From the NCBI GenBank assembly GCA_036824005.1, contig DAITBA010000017.1, positions 1 to 64,000 on the forward strand: a stretch of 64,000 bases of DNA, written 5' to 3'. A model generated the notes under the pieces. The model was not told where the DNA came from and ran no database searches. It saw nothing but the letters and a program-made list of their open reading frames with translations. A program made the position numbers and the translations under genes. Origin of the DNA: DAITBA01 sp036824005. GTDB taxonomy: Bacteria; Pseudomonadota; Gammaproteobacteria; Burkholderiales; Rhodocyclaceae. Positions 16,512-26,036 of this stretch are shown one piece after another. Position 1 is the first letter of the stretch; every line of letters starts with the position of its first letter.

Positions 16512-17780
16512 TTGAGCGACGTTCCCCTGTCAGCGCTGGCCACCGCGCTGGTCGTTCTGCTTGTCCTCTCCGGTTTCTTCTCGCTGGCAGAGACCGCCAT
16601 GATGGCGGCCAATCGCTACCGGCTCAAGGCTGCGGCGGAGAACGGACATCGCGGCTCACGGTTAGCACTCGATCTGCTATCCAAGATTGAAAAGCTGCTG
16701 GGCGTGATCCTCCTATTCAACAACCTGGTCAACGCTGCCGCGGCAACGCTGGTAAGCGTCATCGCCATAGAGCTCTTCGGCGATGAGGAGTGGGCACTGG
16801 GTGCCGGGACACTTGTCGTCACTTTCCTCATCCTGGTTTTCTCCGAGATCACGCCTAAGGTGATCGGCGCGGGCTATGCCGACGTCCTCGCACCCTGGGT
16901 GAGCTATGTGCTCGCGCCGCTGCTGCGCGCGTTTCACTCCGTCGTCTGGTTTGTCAATCTGTTCGTCAATGGGTTACTGACCATACTTCGCCTGAAGCCG
17001 CCGAAAGAGCAGCAGCACCAGGTCTTGTCCCCGCAGGAACTGCGCACGCTGATCCTCGAGGCTGGCCGCTTCGTCCCCCAGAAACACCGCAGCATTCTGA
17101 TCAACCTTTTCGATCTGGAGGACATCACGATGGAGGACGTGATGACCCCACGTGGTTCTCTCGATGCTATCGACATCCAGGCCACCCTGGAGGATATCAA
17201 GGCGCAACTGGCGACGAGCTACCACACGCGCCTCCCCGTATATGACGGCGACCTGAACAATATCGTAGGAATATTGCATCAGCGCCGCGTGCTGGGCGCA
17301 GTCGTGGCGGGCGAATTGGACAAGGAGGGGCTGCGCGAGCGGCTTGCCAAGCCCTACTTCATCCCGGGCACGACACCCATCTACGCGCAACTGCAGTTCT
17401 TCCAGGAAAACCAGCAGCGCATCGCCCTGGTCGTGGACGAGTACGGCGAAATCGAGGGACTGGTGACGGTCGAGGATCTGATCGAAGAAATAATCGGCAA
17501 GTTCACCAGCAGCCTGCCGGGAGGTGGCGTGCCGGTCGCCTGGGATGACGGCGGACGCGCCTTGGTGGAGGGCAGCCGCAGCCTGCGCGAGCTCAATCGA
17601 CAGCTGGGGCTTGACCTTCCCCTGGAGGGGCCCAAGACTCTCAACGGACTGATTCTCGAGCATTTCCAGGATATCCCGGAGTCTGGAATGAGCATCAAGA
17701 TCGCCGATGTGCCGATCGAGATCGTTCAGACGCAAGACCGGATGGTCAGGATAGCCCGGCTGTCACGCCCGGCGATGTGA
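16512..17780 (+). CDS. CorC/HlyC family transporter (DUF21-CBS)
   Basis: Membrane protein of 422 residues with an N-terminal DUF21 (CNNM-type) transmembrane domain (1-190), two CBS domains (about 200-325, containing VMTPRGSLDAI and VDEYGEIEGLVTVEDL) and a C-terminal CorC_HlyC domain. Relatives are linked to magnesium or cobalt efflux. The reading frame starts at TTG at 16512 with no clear ribosome site. The DUF21 helix begins right after, so a later start would remove it. It lies upstream of pilB. Confidence 0.88.
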   Translation: MSDVPLSALATALVVLLVLSGFFSLAETAMMAANRYRLKAAAENGHRGSRLALDLLSKIEKLLGVILLFNNLVNAAAATLVSVIAIELFGDEEWALGAGTLVVTFLILVFSEITPKVIGAGYADVLAPWVSYVLAPLLRAFHSVVWFVNLFVNGLLTILRLKPPKEQQHQVLSPQELRTLILEAGRFVPQKHRSILINLFDLEDITMEDVMTPRGSLDAIDIQATLEDIKAQLATSYHTRLPVYDGDLNNIVGILHQRRVLGAVVAGELDKEGLRERLAKPYFIPGTTPIYAQLQFFQENQQRIALVVDEYGEIEGLVTVEDLIEEIIGKFTSSLPGGGVPVAWDDGGRALVEGSRSLRELNRQLGLDLPLEGPKTLNGLILEHFQDIPESGMSIKIADVPIEIVQTQDRMVRIARLSRPAM

Positions 17781-17929
17781 AACGCCTTGATGGCTATCGG
17801 CTCCGCCATCAAGTTTCGACCCGCGCGACCGTTACCAGTACATTGCGCGGCGGGAGTCTTTACAAACGGCTGGTAGCCGGGCATCATCGAAACGGAACTG
17901 CGTACCATACCCAACGAAATCAATACCCT

Positions 17930-19645
17930 ATGGCAGCAACCCCGCAAACTGCGTTAAGCGGCCTGGCCCGCGCCCTGGTCCAGCAGGGACGGCTGTCGGA
18001 GGCCGAGGCGGGGAGCCTTACCTCTCAAGGCACGAGTATGGGCAACGGTTTCGCTGCGCAATTGATCGCTGGAGGTCGGATGGGGGCGCGCGAAGTCGCG
18101 CTGTTTGCCTCGGAGACGTTCGGGTACCCATTGGTGGATCTCGACAGCCTAGACGAAGCGCAGCTGCCCCGCGACGCGATCGACCGCAAGCTGATGCGCA
18201 ACCATCAGGTGATTGCGCTCAACAAGCGCGGCAACCGGCTGGCGGTAGCCCTGGCCGATCCGACGACGCTGCGGGCGCTCGATGAAATTCGCTTCCAGAC
18301 GGGCATGGCGGTCGATCCGGTGGTCGTCGAAGCTGACAAGCTGAGCATGCTTGTCAATAAGCTGTCCGAGACCACGGAAACGGCGCTGCGCGACCTCACG
18401 GGCGAAGACTTCGACATGGAGCTCCTCGCCGACGAGGCGCCGGAAGCAGCGGCCGAGGCCGCCGGATCCGTCGACGTCGACGATGCACCGGTGGTTCGGT
18501 TCATCCAGAAAATGCTCCTCGACGCGATTACCGAAGGGGCATCGGATATCCACTTCGAGCCCTATGAAAAGTTCTACCGCATCCGTTTCCGTACCGACGG
18601 CATACTGCGCGAGGTTGCCCAGCCCCCACTTGTGCTGAAGGAGAAGATCGCGTCCCGGATCAAGGTCATCTCGCGCCTGGACATCTCGGAAAAGCGGGTG
18701 CCGCAGGACGGGCGGATGAAGCTGGTGCTGTCAAAGAACCGGGCTATCGATTTCCGGGTCAGCACACTGCCGACCTTGCATGGCGAGAAGATCGTCATGC
18801 GTATTCTCGATTCATCCCAGGCGCTGCTGAACATCGACCTGCTCGGCTACGAGCCGGATCAGAAGCAGGCACTGCTCGATGCGATTGCCCGTCCCTATGG
18901 AATGGTCCTCGTCACCGGCCCGACCGGCAGCGGCAAGACTGTTTCGCTCTACACCTGCCTGAACCTGCTGAACAAGCCCGGCATCAACATCGCCACCGCG
19001 GAAGACCCGGCGGAGATCAACCTTGCGGGCATCAATCAGGTCAACATCCACGAAAAAGCGGGGCTGACCTTCGCCACGGCGCTGCGCTCCTTCCTGCGCC
19101 AGGATCCGGACATCATCATGGTCGGTGAGATTCGCGACCTGGAAACCGCCGAGATTGCCGTAAAGGCAGCGCAGACCGGACACTTGGTGCTTTCGACGCT
19201 GCACACGAATGACGCACCCACGACGCTAACCCGGCTTGCCAACATGGGCGTGCAGCCATTCAATATCGCCTCCAGCGTGGTCTTGATTACGGCGCAGCGG
19301 CTCGCGCGACGACTATGTTCTTGCAAGAAACCGGTGTCCATTCCCACCGAGGCGTTATTGCAGGCCGGGTTCGCCGAAGAGGATCTCGATGGCAGCTGGC
19401 AGCCCTTCGGGATCGGCGGTTGCGAGCGCTGCAAGGGTTCGGGTTACAAGGGGCGGCTCGGTATCTACCAAGTGATGCCCGTGTCGGAAGAAATTGCCCG
19501 CATCATCATGACCAACGGCAATTCCATGGAGCTTGCTGCCCAGGCGCAGCGCGAGGGTATCCGTGATCTGCGCCAGTCGGGCTTGCTTAAAGTGAAGCAG
19601 GGCATGACCTCTCTGGAAGAGGTGCTTGCCACGACAAACGAATGA
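17930..19645 (+). CDS. pilB: type IV pilus assembly ATPase PilB
   Basis: Hexameric ATPase that powers pilus extension from the cytoplasmic face. The 571-residue protein has an N-terminal MshEN/GspE-N-like domain, Walker A GPTGSGKT (330-337), the Asp and His boxes of secretion ATPases, and a tetracysteine zinc site (CSCKK and CERCKG) near the C-terminus. The ATG at 17930 gives the family-like start. An upstream in-frame extension to 17777 lacks similarity. First of the pilB-pilC-pilD series. Confidence 0.95.
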   Translation: MAATPQTALSGLARALVQQGRLSEAEAGSLTSQGTSMGNGFAAQLIAGGRMGAREVALFASETFGYPLVDLDSLDEAQLPRDAIDRKLMRNHQVIALNKRGNRLAVALADPTTLRALDEIRFQTGMAVDPVVVEADKLSMLVNKLSETTETALRDLTGEDFDMELLADEAPEAAAEAAGSVDVDDAPVVRFIQKMLLDAITEGASDIHFEPYEKFYRIRFRTDGILREVAQPPLVLKEKIASRIKVISRLDISEKRVPQDGRMKLVLSKNRAIDFRVSTLPTLHGEKIVMRILDSSQALLNIDLLGYEPDQKQALLDAIARPYGMVLVTGPTGSGKTVSLYTCLNLLNKPGINIATAEDPAEINLAGINQVNIHEKAGLTFATALRSFLRQDPDIIMVGEIRDLETAEIAVKAAQTGHLVLSTLHTNDAPTTLTRLANMGVQPFNIASSVVLITAQRLARRLCSCKKPVSIPTEALLQAGFAEEDLDGSWQPFGIGGCERCKGSGYKGRLGIYQVMPVSEEIARIIMTNGNSMELAAQAQREGIRDLRQSGLLKVKQGMTSLEEVLATTNE

Positions 19646-19664
19646 GTTGCATCCGGAGGCAGTA

Positions 19665-20897
19665 ATGGCTACCGCTACAAGAACCGCACGCAGACCCGTA
19701 ACGGCCAAGGAATTCGTCTTCCAGTGGGAGGGCAAGGACAAGAGCGGCAAGGTCGTTCGCGGCGAAATGCGCGCCGGCGGCGAAACCCTCGTTCAGACGA
19801 CGCTGCGCCGACAGGGCATCCTCGTCACGAAGGTGAAGAAGCAGGCGTTCGGGCGCGGCGGTCGTGTTACCGAAAAGGACATCACGCTTTTCACGCGCCA
19901 GCTCGCGACCATGATGAAATCCGGCGTGCCGCTGCTTCAAGCCTTCGACATTGCCGCCAAGGGCGCGACCAATCCCGCGGTCGGGCGACTGCTGACGGAC
20001 ATCCGAGCCGATGTCGAAACGGGCAGCAGCCTGAACCAGGCCTTTCGCAAGCATCCGGTTCATTTCGACGCACTGTACTGCAACCTTGTCGCGGCGGGCG
20101 AACAGGCCGGCATCCTTGACCATTTGCTTGACCGGCTGGCCACCTACAAGGAGAAGATCCTCGCGATCAAGGGCAAGATCAAGTCGGCGATGTTTTACCC
20201 GATCGCGGTCATCATTGTCGCCTTCATCATCACCGCGGTGATCATGCTGTTCGTCATCCCGGAGTTCAAGAAGGTATTCACGAGCTTCGGTGCAGACCTG
20301 CCAGCACCGACCCTGTTCGTCATAGGTGTCTCTGACTTCTTCGTCGAATACTGGTACATCATATTCGGGGCGATCGGATTAGGAATATTTGCGTTCTTCT
20401 ACACACTCAAGCGGTCGGAGAAGTTTCAGATTGCCTTCGACCGCGCGCTGCTGCGCCTTCCGGTGTTTGGTGACATCGTGCGTAAGGCAACAATCGCCCG
20501 CTGGAGCCGGACCTTGTCGACGATGTTCGCCGCCGGCGTACCGCTCGTCGAAGCGCTGGACTCGGTGGGCGGCGCATCCGGAAATCACGTCTACAAGATG
20601 GCGACAAAACAAATCCAGAGCGAGGTCAGCACAGGCACGAGCCTGACGGTGGCAATGCAGAACGCCAACGTCTTTCCGACAATGGTGGTGCAGATGGTGG
20701 CAATCGGCGAGGAATCTGGTCAGTTGGACGGCATGTTGGGCAAGGTCGCCGACTTCTTCGAGCAAGAGGTAGACGATGCCGTGGCGGCCATGTCCAGCCT
20801 CATCGAGCCAATCATCATGGTATTCCTTGGCGTGGTCATCGGCGGCCTGGTCGTCGCCATGTACCTGCCGATCTTCAAGATCGCGTCCGTAGTCTGA
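19665..20897 (+). CDS. pilC: type IV pilus inner-membrane platform protein PilC
   Basis: Polytopic GspF-family protein of 410 residues that forms the platform on which PilB and PilT act. Two GspF domains can be recognised (about 75-200 and 280-400) with three to four transmembrane segments. It starts at an ATG 19 nt after the pilB stop, behind a CCGGAGGC site. An in-frame upstream extension overlaps pilB and is probably not used. Confidence 0.95.
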   Translation: MATATRTARRPVTAKEFVFQWEGKDKSGKVVRGEMRAGGETLVQTTLRRQGILVTKVKKQAFGRGGRVTEKDITLFTRQLATMMKSGVPLLQAFDIAAKGATNPAVGRLLTDIRADVETGSSLNQAFRKHPVHFDALYCNLVAAGEQAGILDHLLDRLATYKEKILAIKGKIKSAMFYPIAVIIVAFIITAVIMLFVIPEFKKVFTSFGADLPAPTLFVIGVSDFFVEYWYIIFGAIGLGIFAFFYTLKRSEKFQIAFDRALLRLPVFGDIVRKATIARWSRTLSTMFAAGVPLVEALDSVGGASGNHVYKMATKQIQSEVSTGTSLTVAMQNANVFPTMVVQMVAIGEESGQLDGMLGKVADFFEQEVDDAVAAMSSLIEPIIMVFLGVVIGGLVVAMYLPIFKIASVV

Positions 20898-20939
20898 TCT
20901 ATCCCGCGGGTGCCGCTCAGCGGCGCCCGCCGCCATCTC

Positions 20940-21797
20940 ATGTCCGCCTTCGAAGCGCTCACCCAGCCGGGGATATTTGTTGCCGTGTGCGCGGTGGTGG
21001 GCCTGTGTGTCGGCAGCTTTCTCAATGTGGTCATCCATCGACTGCCGAAAATGATGGAGCGCGACTGGCAGGCGCAGTGCGCCGAACTGCGCGGCGAATC
21101 GGCTGCGCCGGCGGAGCCATTCGGGCTGGTTCGGCCTCGTTCGCGCTGCCCAAGATGCGGTCATGCCATCGGCGCAATCGAGAACATTCCCATCCTGAGT
21201 TACCTTTGGTTGCGCGGGCGCTGCCGTGCCTGCAATGCGCCAATCAGCGCCCGCTACCCGGCCGTCGAGGCGCTGACGGCACTGCTTAGCGCCGGTGCGG
21301 CGTGGCATTTCGGCCCGACGTGGGCTGGCCTCGGCGCCCTCTTTTTCCTGTGGAGTCTCGTCGTGCTGACATTCATCGACGTCGACACGCAACTGCTGCC
21401 GGATTCCATTACGCTGCCGCTCGTCTGGGCGGGGCTGTTGTTCAACCTCGGAAGCACGTACACGGACTTAGGCAGTGCCGTCATCGGCGCCATGGCGGGC
21501 TACCTGTCTCTGTGGTCGGTCTATTGGCTCTTCAAGCTGGCCACCGGCAAGGAGGGCATGGGGTTTGGCGATTTCAAGCTCCTCGCCGCCGTCGGCGCCT
21601 GGCTCGGCTGGCAGTTGTTGCCGTTGTCCATCCTCCTGGCCTCGCTTGTCGGTGCCGTAGTCGGGGTCATGCTGATCGTCCTGGCACGACGCGGAGTCAG
21701 TGTTCCCATACCTTTCGGACCCTATCTCGCCTCGGCCGGCGCCATCGCCCTGTTCTGGGGCAAACCTCTGACCGACTACTACCTGCGTCTGCTCTGA
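20940..21797 (+). CDS. pilD: prepilin peptidase / N-methyltransferase PilD
   Basis: Bifunctional membrane enzyme that cleaves the leader of type IV prepilins and type II pseudopilins and methylates the new N-terminus. The 285-residue protein has the cytoplasmic methylase loop with CPRC and CRAC zinc-binding pairs, and two aspartyl-protease motifs (FIDVDTQLLPD and GMGFGDFKLL). The ATG at 20940 gives MSAFEALTQPG. The usual downstream genes coaE, zapD and yacG are absent here. Confidence 0.95.
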   Translation: MSAFEALTQPGIFVAVCAVVGLCVGSFLNVVIHRLPKMMERDWQAQCAELRGESAAPAEPFGLVRPRSRCPRCGHAIGAIENIPILSYLWLRGRCRACNAPISARYPAVEALTALLSAGAAWHFGPTWAGLGALFFLWSLVVLTFIDVDTQLLPDSITLPLVWAGLLFNLGSTYTDLGSAVIGAMAGYLSLWSVYWLFKLATGKEGMGFGDFKLLAAVGAWLGWQLLPLSILLASLVGAVVGVMLIVLARRGVSVPIPFGPYLASAGAIALFWGKPLTDYYLRLL

Positions 21798-21981
21798 CGC
21801 GCTGCCCTTGACTCCACTGCGCCTGCCACGAATGTGGCGGTGCGCCCCATTGACTTCCGCGGCATCCTCCCCCATTTATGATTGCCGGAAGAATGGAATT
21901 CTGTCGGCTTCGGCAAAGGGCACAGACTCCGCAGTCCTGATCGTCGAATACGTTACAATTCAAGCTTTTCTGGAGGCAGCC

Positions 21982-22254
21982 ATGCCGATTTACGAGTATC
22001 GTTGCGAAAGCTGCGGCTTTCAGGAGGAACACCTGCAGAAGGCCAGCGATCCTCCCCTGACGCGTTGTCCGTCGTGCGCCGCGGACGCGTATACAAAGCT
22101 TCTCAGCGCGGCAGGCTTTCACCTCAAAGGCAGCGGCTGGTATGCAACGGATTTCAAGTCGGGCTCGAAACCCAAGGAGAAATCCGGCAGTGAGGCCAAT
22201 ACCGCAACCACCCCTGCTTCGACCCCCTGCGGAGGCTCCTGCAGCTGCCATTGA
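21982..22254 (+). CDS. FmdB-like zinc ribbon protein
   Basis: Small regulatory-type zinc ribbon protein of 90 residues. It begins MPIYEYRCESCG, the FmdB signature, with two CxxC pairs (CESC and CPSC) forming the ribbon, and ends in a cysteine-rich tail (CGGSCSCH). Its role is unclear; the family was named for a putative regulator of formamidase. The start at 21982 has a TGGAGG site. A TACAAT -10-like sequence sits at 21954-21959. It leads a DUF502-aspS run. Confidence 0.88.
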   Translation: MPIYEYRCESCGFQEEHLQKASDPPLTRCPSCAADAYTKLLSAAGFHLKGSGWYATDFKSGSKPKEKSGSEANTATTPASTPCGGSCSCH

Positions 22255-22266
22255 CGAACGACAGCG

Positions 22267-22911
22267 ATGAAAAAATACTTCATCACCGGCCTGCTGATCT
22301 GGGTGCCCCTGGCCATCACGGTATGGGTACTGCATTTGATCGTCAGCACCATGGATCAGTCGCTGCTGCTCCTGCCGGCTAGCCTGCGCCCCGAGAATCT
22401 GCTCGGCTTCCACATTCCCGGCATCGGTGCCATCCTCACTCTGGTCGTCGTTTTTCTCACCGGCCTGGTAACGGCGAACATAATCGGCCAGCGCCTTGTA
22501 CGCTTCTGGGAAGGCGTTCTTGGGCGAATTCCGGTCGTCAAGTCGGTTTATTACAGCGTCAAACAAGTCTCCGACACGCTTTTTTCCAGTAGCGGCGAGG
22601 CGTTCCGCAAAGCGCTGCTGGTGGAATACCCACGCAAGGGCGCATGGACCATCGCCTTTCAGACCGGCACGCCAGGACAGGACGTGGCCAACCACTTGCG
22701 CGGCGAGTACCTTAGCATCTACGTACCGACGACGCCCAACCCCACTTCTGGTTTCTTCCTTATGGTGCCGCGCAGCGACGTGATCGAACTGGAGATGAGC
22801 GTCGACGAAGCGCTCAAGTACATCATATCCATGGGCGTCGTCGTCCCGCCGGCACGCAGGAACGGCGCAATTCAAGCGCGCTCCAGCCAGGCGGTTGTGG
22901 AACAGATCTAA
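22267..22911 (+). CDS. DUF502 family membrane protein
   Basis: Inner-membrane protein of 214 residues with two transmembrane helices near the N-terminus (about 5-27 and 55-80), followed by a soluble domain with the conserved segment GRIPVVKSVYYSVKQ and the PTTPNPTSGFF motif. Function unknown. It lies between the fmdB-like gene (12 nt) and aspS (37 nt), an arrangement seen in many betaproteobacteria. Confidence 0.9.
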   Translation: MKKYFITGLLIWVPLAITVWVLHLIVSTMDQSLLLLPASLRPENLLGFHIPGIGAILTLVVVFLTGLVTANIIGQRLVRFWEGVLGRIPVVKSVYYSVKQVSDTLFSSSGEAFRKALLVEYPRKGAWTIAFQTGTPGQDVANHLRGEYLSIYVPTTPNPTSGFFLMVPRSDVIELEMSVDEALKYIISMGVVVPPARRNGAIQARSSQAVVEQI

Positions 22912-22948
22912 ACCTCGCCCCCCGACAACCTCCGCCGGATCGACAGCG

Positions 22949-24739
22949 ATGCGCACCCACTATTGCGGACAGATCAATTCGACCCACATCAACCAGACCG
23001 TGACGCTTTGCGGCTGGGCCCATCGCCGGCGCGACCACGGCGGCGTCATATTCATCGACCTGCGCGACCGCGAAGGTCTGGCCCAAGTGGTGTGCGATCC
23101 TGGCCACCCTGAACCATTTAAGAACGCGGAGGGTGTCAGAAACGAGTTCGTCCTCAGGATTACCGGCGTCGTCCGCGCCCGCCCCGAGGGTACGGCCAAC
23201 CCCAACCTGGCGAGCGGCGAGGTGGAAGTGCTCGCCGATGTCATCGAGGTGCTCAATCCCGCAACGACACCGCCGTTTCAACTCGACGACGACAACCTGT
23301 CGGAGACGGTGCGGCTGACCCATCGCGTCGTCGACCTGCGCCGGCCGGCAATGCAGAAGAACCTGATGCTGCGCTACAGGGCGGCGATGGCCTTCCGCCG
23401 TTTTCTCGACGCGCGTGGTTTCATCGACATCGAAACTCCCATGCTGACCAAGAGCACCCCGGAAGGGGCGCGCGACTATCTCGTGCCGTCGAGAGTACAC
23501 GCCGGTCAGTTCTTCGCTCTGCCGCAGTCGCCACAGCTGTTCAAGCAGATGCTCATGATCTCCGGCTTCGACCGCTACTACCAGATCACCAAGTGCTTCC
23601 GGGACGAGGATTTGCGCGCTGACCGCCAGCCGGAGTTCACCCAGGTCGATATCGAAACATCATTCATGGACGAAGCGCAGATTACGTCCCTCATGGAGGA
23701 AATGATCCGCGTCGTTTTCCAGCAGGTGCTGGACGTCCGGTTGCCGGACCCTTTTCCCCGCCTAACCCATGCCGAGGCGATGAGCCGCTTCGGATCCGAT
23801 AAACCAGATCTGCGCGTGTTGCTGGAGTTCACCGAGCTTACCGATCTGATGAAGCAGGTCGAATTCAAGGTCTTCCGCGCGGCAGCGGATCTCCCAGACG
23901 GGCGTGTCGCGGCGCTGCGCGTCCCGGGTGGCGGCGCGCTGTCGCGCAAGGAGATCGACGACTACACCACGTTCGTGGCGATCTACGGCGCCAAGGGACT
24001 GGCCTATGTCAAAGTCAACGACAAGGACAAAGGCATCGACGGATTGCAGTCACCGATTCTCAAGTTCCTGCCGCACGACGTCGTCACAGCAATCCTGGAA
24101 CGCACCGGCGCCGAGAACGGCGATCTCGTGTTCTTCGGTGCCGACCGGGCGAAAGTCGTCAATGACGCGCTCGGGGCGCTGCGCGTCAAGATCGGACACG
24201 AGAAGGGCCATGTTCAGGCAGGCTGGCGGCCGGTATGGGTAACCGATTTCCCGATGTTTGAGTATGACGATGACGAGAGTCGCTGGATCGCCTGCCACCA
24301 TCCGTTTACCGCGCCCAAGGACGGACACGAGTCTTTTCTCGAAAGCGAGCCGGGCCGCTGCCTGGCCAAGGCGTACGATCTCGCGCTAAACGGGTGGGAG
24401 ATTGGCGGCGGGTCGGTGCGCATTCATCGCGAAGACATCCAGAGCAAGGTCTTTCGCGCCCTCAACATCGGTGTCGAAGAGGCACAAACAAAGTTCGGCT
24501 TCCTGCTCGACGCGCTGCGTTACGGCGCCCCGCCCCACGGCGGCATCGCATTCGGGCTGGATCGCATCGTTACGATGATGACAGGCGCGGAATCGATTCG
24601 CGATGTAATCGCCTTTCCCAAGACCCAGCGTGCGCAGTGCCTGCTGACGCAGGCGCCCAGCCCCGTCGACGAGAAGCAACTGCGCGAACTGCACATTCGC
24701 TTGCGTCAAAGTGAACCCGGCAAGCCGCCGACGGCTTAG
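22949..24739 (+). CDS. aspS: aspartyl-tRNA synthetase
   Basis: Class II synthetase of 596 residues. The N-terminal OB-fold domain (MRTHYCGQINSTHINQTVTLCGWAHRRRDHGG) and the bacterial GAD insertion domain (about 290-420) are visible, with class II motif 2 (FRDEDLRADRQPEF) and motif 3 (GGIAFGLDRI). Start ATG at 22949. Whether the enzyme is discriminating, or also charges tRNA-Asn, cannot be decided from the sequence. Confidence 0.96.
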   Translation: MRTHYCGQINSTHINQTVTLCGWAHRRRDHGGVIFIDLRDREGLAQVVCDPGHPEPFKNAEGVRNEFVLRITGVVRARPEGTANPNLASGEVEVLADVIEVLNPATTPPFQLDDDNLSETVRLTHRVVDLRRPAMQKNLMLRYRAAMAFRRFLDARGFIDIETPMLTKSTPEGARDYLVPSRVHAGQFFALPQSPQLFKQMLMISGFDRYYQITKCFRDEDLRADRQPEFTQVDIETSFMDEAQITSLMEEMIRVVFQQVLDVRLPDPFPRLTHAEAMSRFGSDKPDLRVLLEFTELTDLMKQVEFKVFRAAADLPDGRVAALRVPGGGALSRKEIDDYTTFVAIYGAKGLAYVKVNDKDKGIDGLQSPILKFLPHDVVTAILERTGAENGDLVFFGADRAKVVNDALGALRVKIGHEKGHVQAGWRPVWVTDFPMFEYDDDESRWIACHHPFTAPKDGHESFLESEPGRCLAKAYDLALNGWEIGGGSVRIHREDIQSKVFRALNIGVEEAQTKFGFLLDALRYGAPPHGGIAFGLDRIVTMMTGAESIRDVIAFPKTQRAQCLLTQAPSPVDEKQLRELHIRLRQSEPGKPPTA

Positions 24740-24769
24740 CGTCGCGTGAGTAACGCGCGCGCCCCCGCG

Positions 24770-25132
24770 ATGCTTGCCCGCCTCGCCGCCTTCCTCGTCG
24801 CGCTTTGCCTGTCTTTCCCGGGCTGGAGTTATCAGCAGCCGCCGCACGCCGCGCCGGTGCCCGAGGTACGGGCGGCAGGGCTGCCGGCGGAGGCACTCGC
24901 GACGCTCGCACTGATCAAGCATGGCGGGCCCTTCCCGTATCGCAAGGACGGAACGACGTTTCAGAACCGCGAGCGGCGCCTGCCCAAGCGGGTCCAGAAC
25001 TACTACCGCGAATACACGGTCCCCACGCCGGGTGCACGCGACCGCGGAGCACGCCGCATCATCGCCGGCGCAAGCGGCGAGTTCTACTACACGGACAATC
25101 ACTATCGCACCTTCGTGAGGATACGGGAATGA
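24770..25132 (+). CDS. secreted guanyl-specific ribonuclease (barnase/RNase Sa family)
   Basis: Small exported RNase of 120 residues. The signal peptide (MLARLAAFLVALCLSFPG) is followed by the microbial RNase fold with all expected catalytic residues. Numbered from the alternative GTG start at 24746, these are Glu89 in YREYTVPTPG, the arginine pair in RGARRII, and His119 in TDNHYRTF. The ATG at 24770 gives a better signal peptide than the GTG eight codons earlier. It overlaps the barstar-like inhibitor gene by ATGA, so enzyme and inhibitor are co-translated. It could serve in nucleotide scavenging, competition or self-toxic regulation; none is shown by the sequence. Confidence 0.88.
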   Translation: MLARLAAFLVALCLSFPGWSYQQPPHAAPVPEVRAAGLPAEALATLALIKHGGPFPYRKDGTTFQNRERRLPKRVQNYYREYTVPTPGARDRGARRIIAGASGEFYYTDNHYRTFVRIRE

Positions 25133-25572
25133 TAGAAAAGCGCTATGCCGCGCTGCTTAAGGACCCCGGAAAGGCCGGAGTCTATCGCCTCGCCGCCCAC
25201 GCGCTGGAGGACATGATCGCGGCGGCGCGTGAGTGCAGATTCGCCATATTTCGTCCCGTGCTCACCGGCGTCAATGACAAGGAGAAGTTCTTTGCCGCGC
25301 TCGCACGGAGCCTCTCGTTTCCGGACTGGTTCGGCCACAATTGGGACGCACTCGAGGACTGTCTCACGGACTTGTCGTGGCGCCCTGCGGAAGGCTACCT
25401 TGTCGTGCTGGCCGACGCGGACGAGTTCCTGCGCACACGGCGGCGCGACTTCGAGATGGCCTGCCGGATATTGGATGCTGCGTCGAACTACTGGCGGAGC
25501 GACGGCGTGCCCTTCTGGACACTGATCGAGATACGCGCCGAACGCATCCCCGGGTTGCGAGACCTACCGTGA
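25129..25572 (+). CDS. barstar family ribonuclease inhibitor
   Basis: Cytoplasmic inhibitor of 147 residues that should protect the cell from the RNase encoded just upstream. The barstar core is clear, including FGHNWDALEDCLTDL, the helix that plugs the active site of barnase-type RNases, and the acidic ADADEFL segment. It starts inside the RNase stop codon (ATGA) and its own stop overlaps the nudB start (GTGA), so the three genes form one tightly coupled unit downstream of aspS. Confidence 0.9.
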   Translation: MIEKRYAALLKDPGKAGVYRLAAHALEDMIAAARECRFAIFRPVLTGVNDKEKFFAALARSLSFPDWFGHNWDALEDCLTDLSWRPAEGYLVVLADADEFLRTRRRDFEMACRILDAASNYWRSDGVPFWTLIEIRAERIPGLRDLP

Positions 25573-26036
25573 TACCTGAACCGGCACAGCACCACAAGAA
25601 GCCGATATCGGTGCTGGTGCTCGTGCACACCCCGACACTGCGCGTGCTGTTGCTGGAACGCGCCTCCCATCCCGGTTACTGGCAGTCGGTAACCGGAAGC
25701 CAGGAGGGCGACGAATCCCTGCTTGGAACTGCTGTGCGCGAGTTGCGCGAGGAAACGGGTATCGACGCCGGCGAGGCGGATCTTCTTGATTGGCGTCTGT
25801 GCAATCGCTACGACATATTCCCGGAGTGGCGCCACCGCTACGCGCCAGGTGTCACCCAGAATACCGAACACGTCTTCAGCCTCCTCGTACCCGAGGACAC
25901 GACGGTGACCATCGCACCCGCCGAGCATCTCGGCCACGTTTGGCTGCGGTGGCAGGACGCAGCGCGCAAGGTCTTCTCCTGGAGCAATCGGGATGCGATT
26001 CTCATGCTTCCCGACCAATTTCATCACTCGGTGTAG
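25569..26036 (+). CDS. nudB: dihydroneopterin triphosphate diphosphatase NudB
   Basis: Nudix hydrolase of 155 residues that removes pyrophosphate from dihydroneopterin triphosphate in folate synthesis. The Nudix box is visible (GSQEGDESLLGTAVRELREE), with NudB-type segments WQSVTGS and YPEWRHRY-like (FPEWRHRYAPGVTQNTEH). The start is GTG overlapping the barstar stop. Its position after aspS matches other proteobacteria. Its 3' end overlaps the convergent CWC gene by 35 bp. Confidence 0.92.
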   Translation: MIPEPAQHHKKPISVLVLVHTPTLRVLLLERASHPGYWQSVTGSQEGDESLLGTAVRELREETGIDAGEADLLDWRLCNRYDIFPEWRHRYAPGVTQNTEHVFSLLVPEDTTVTIAPAEHLGHVWLRWQDAARKVFSWSNRDAILMLPDQFHHSV

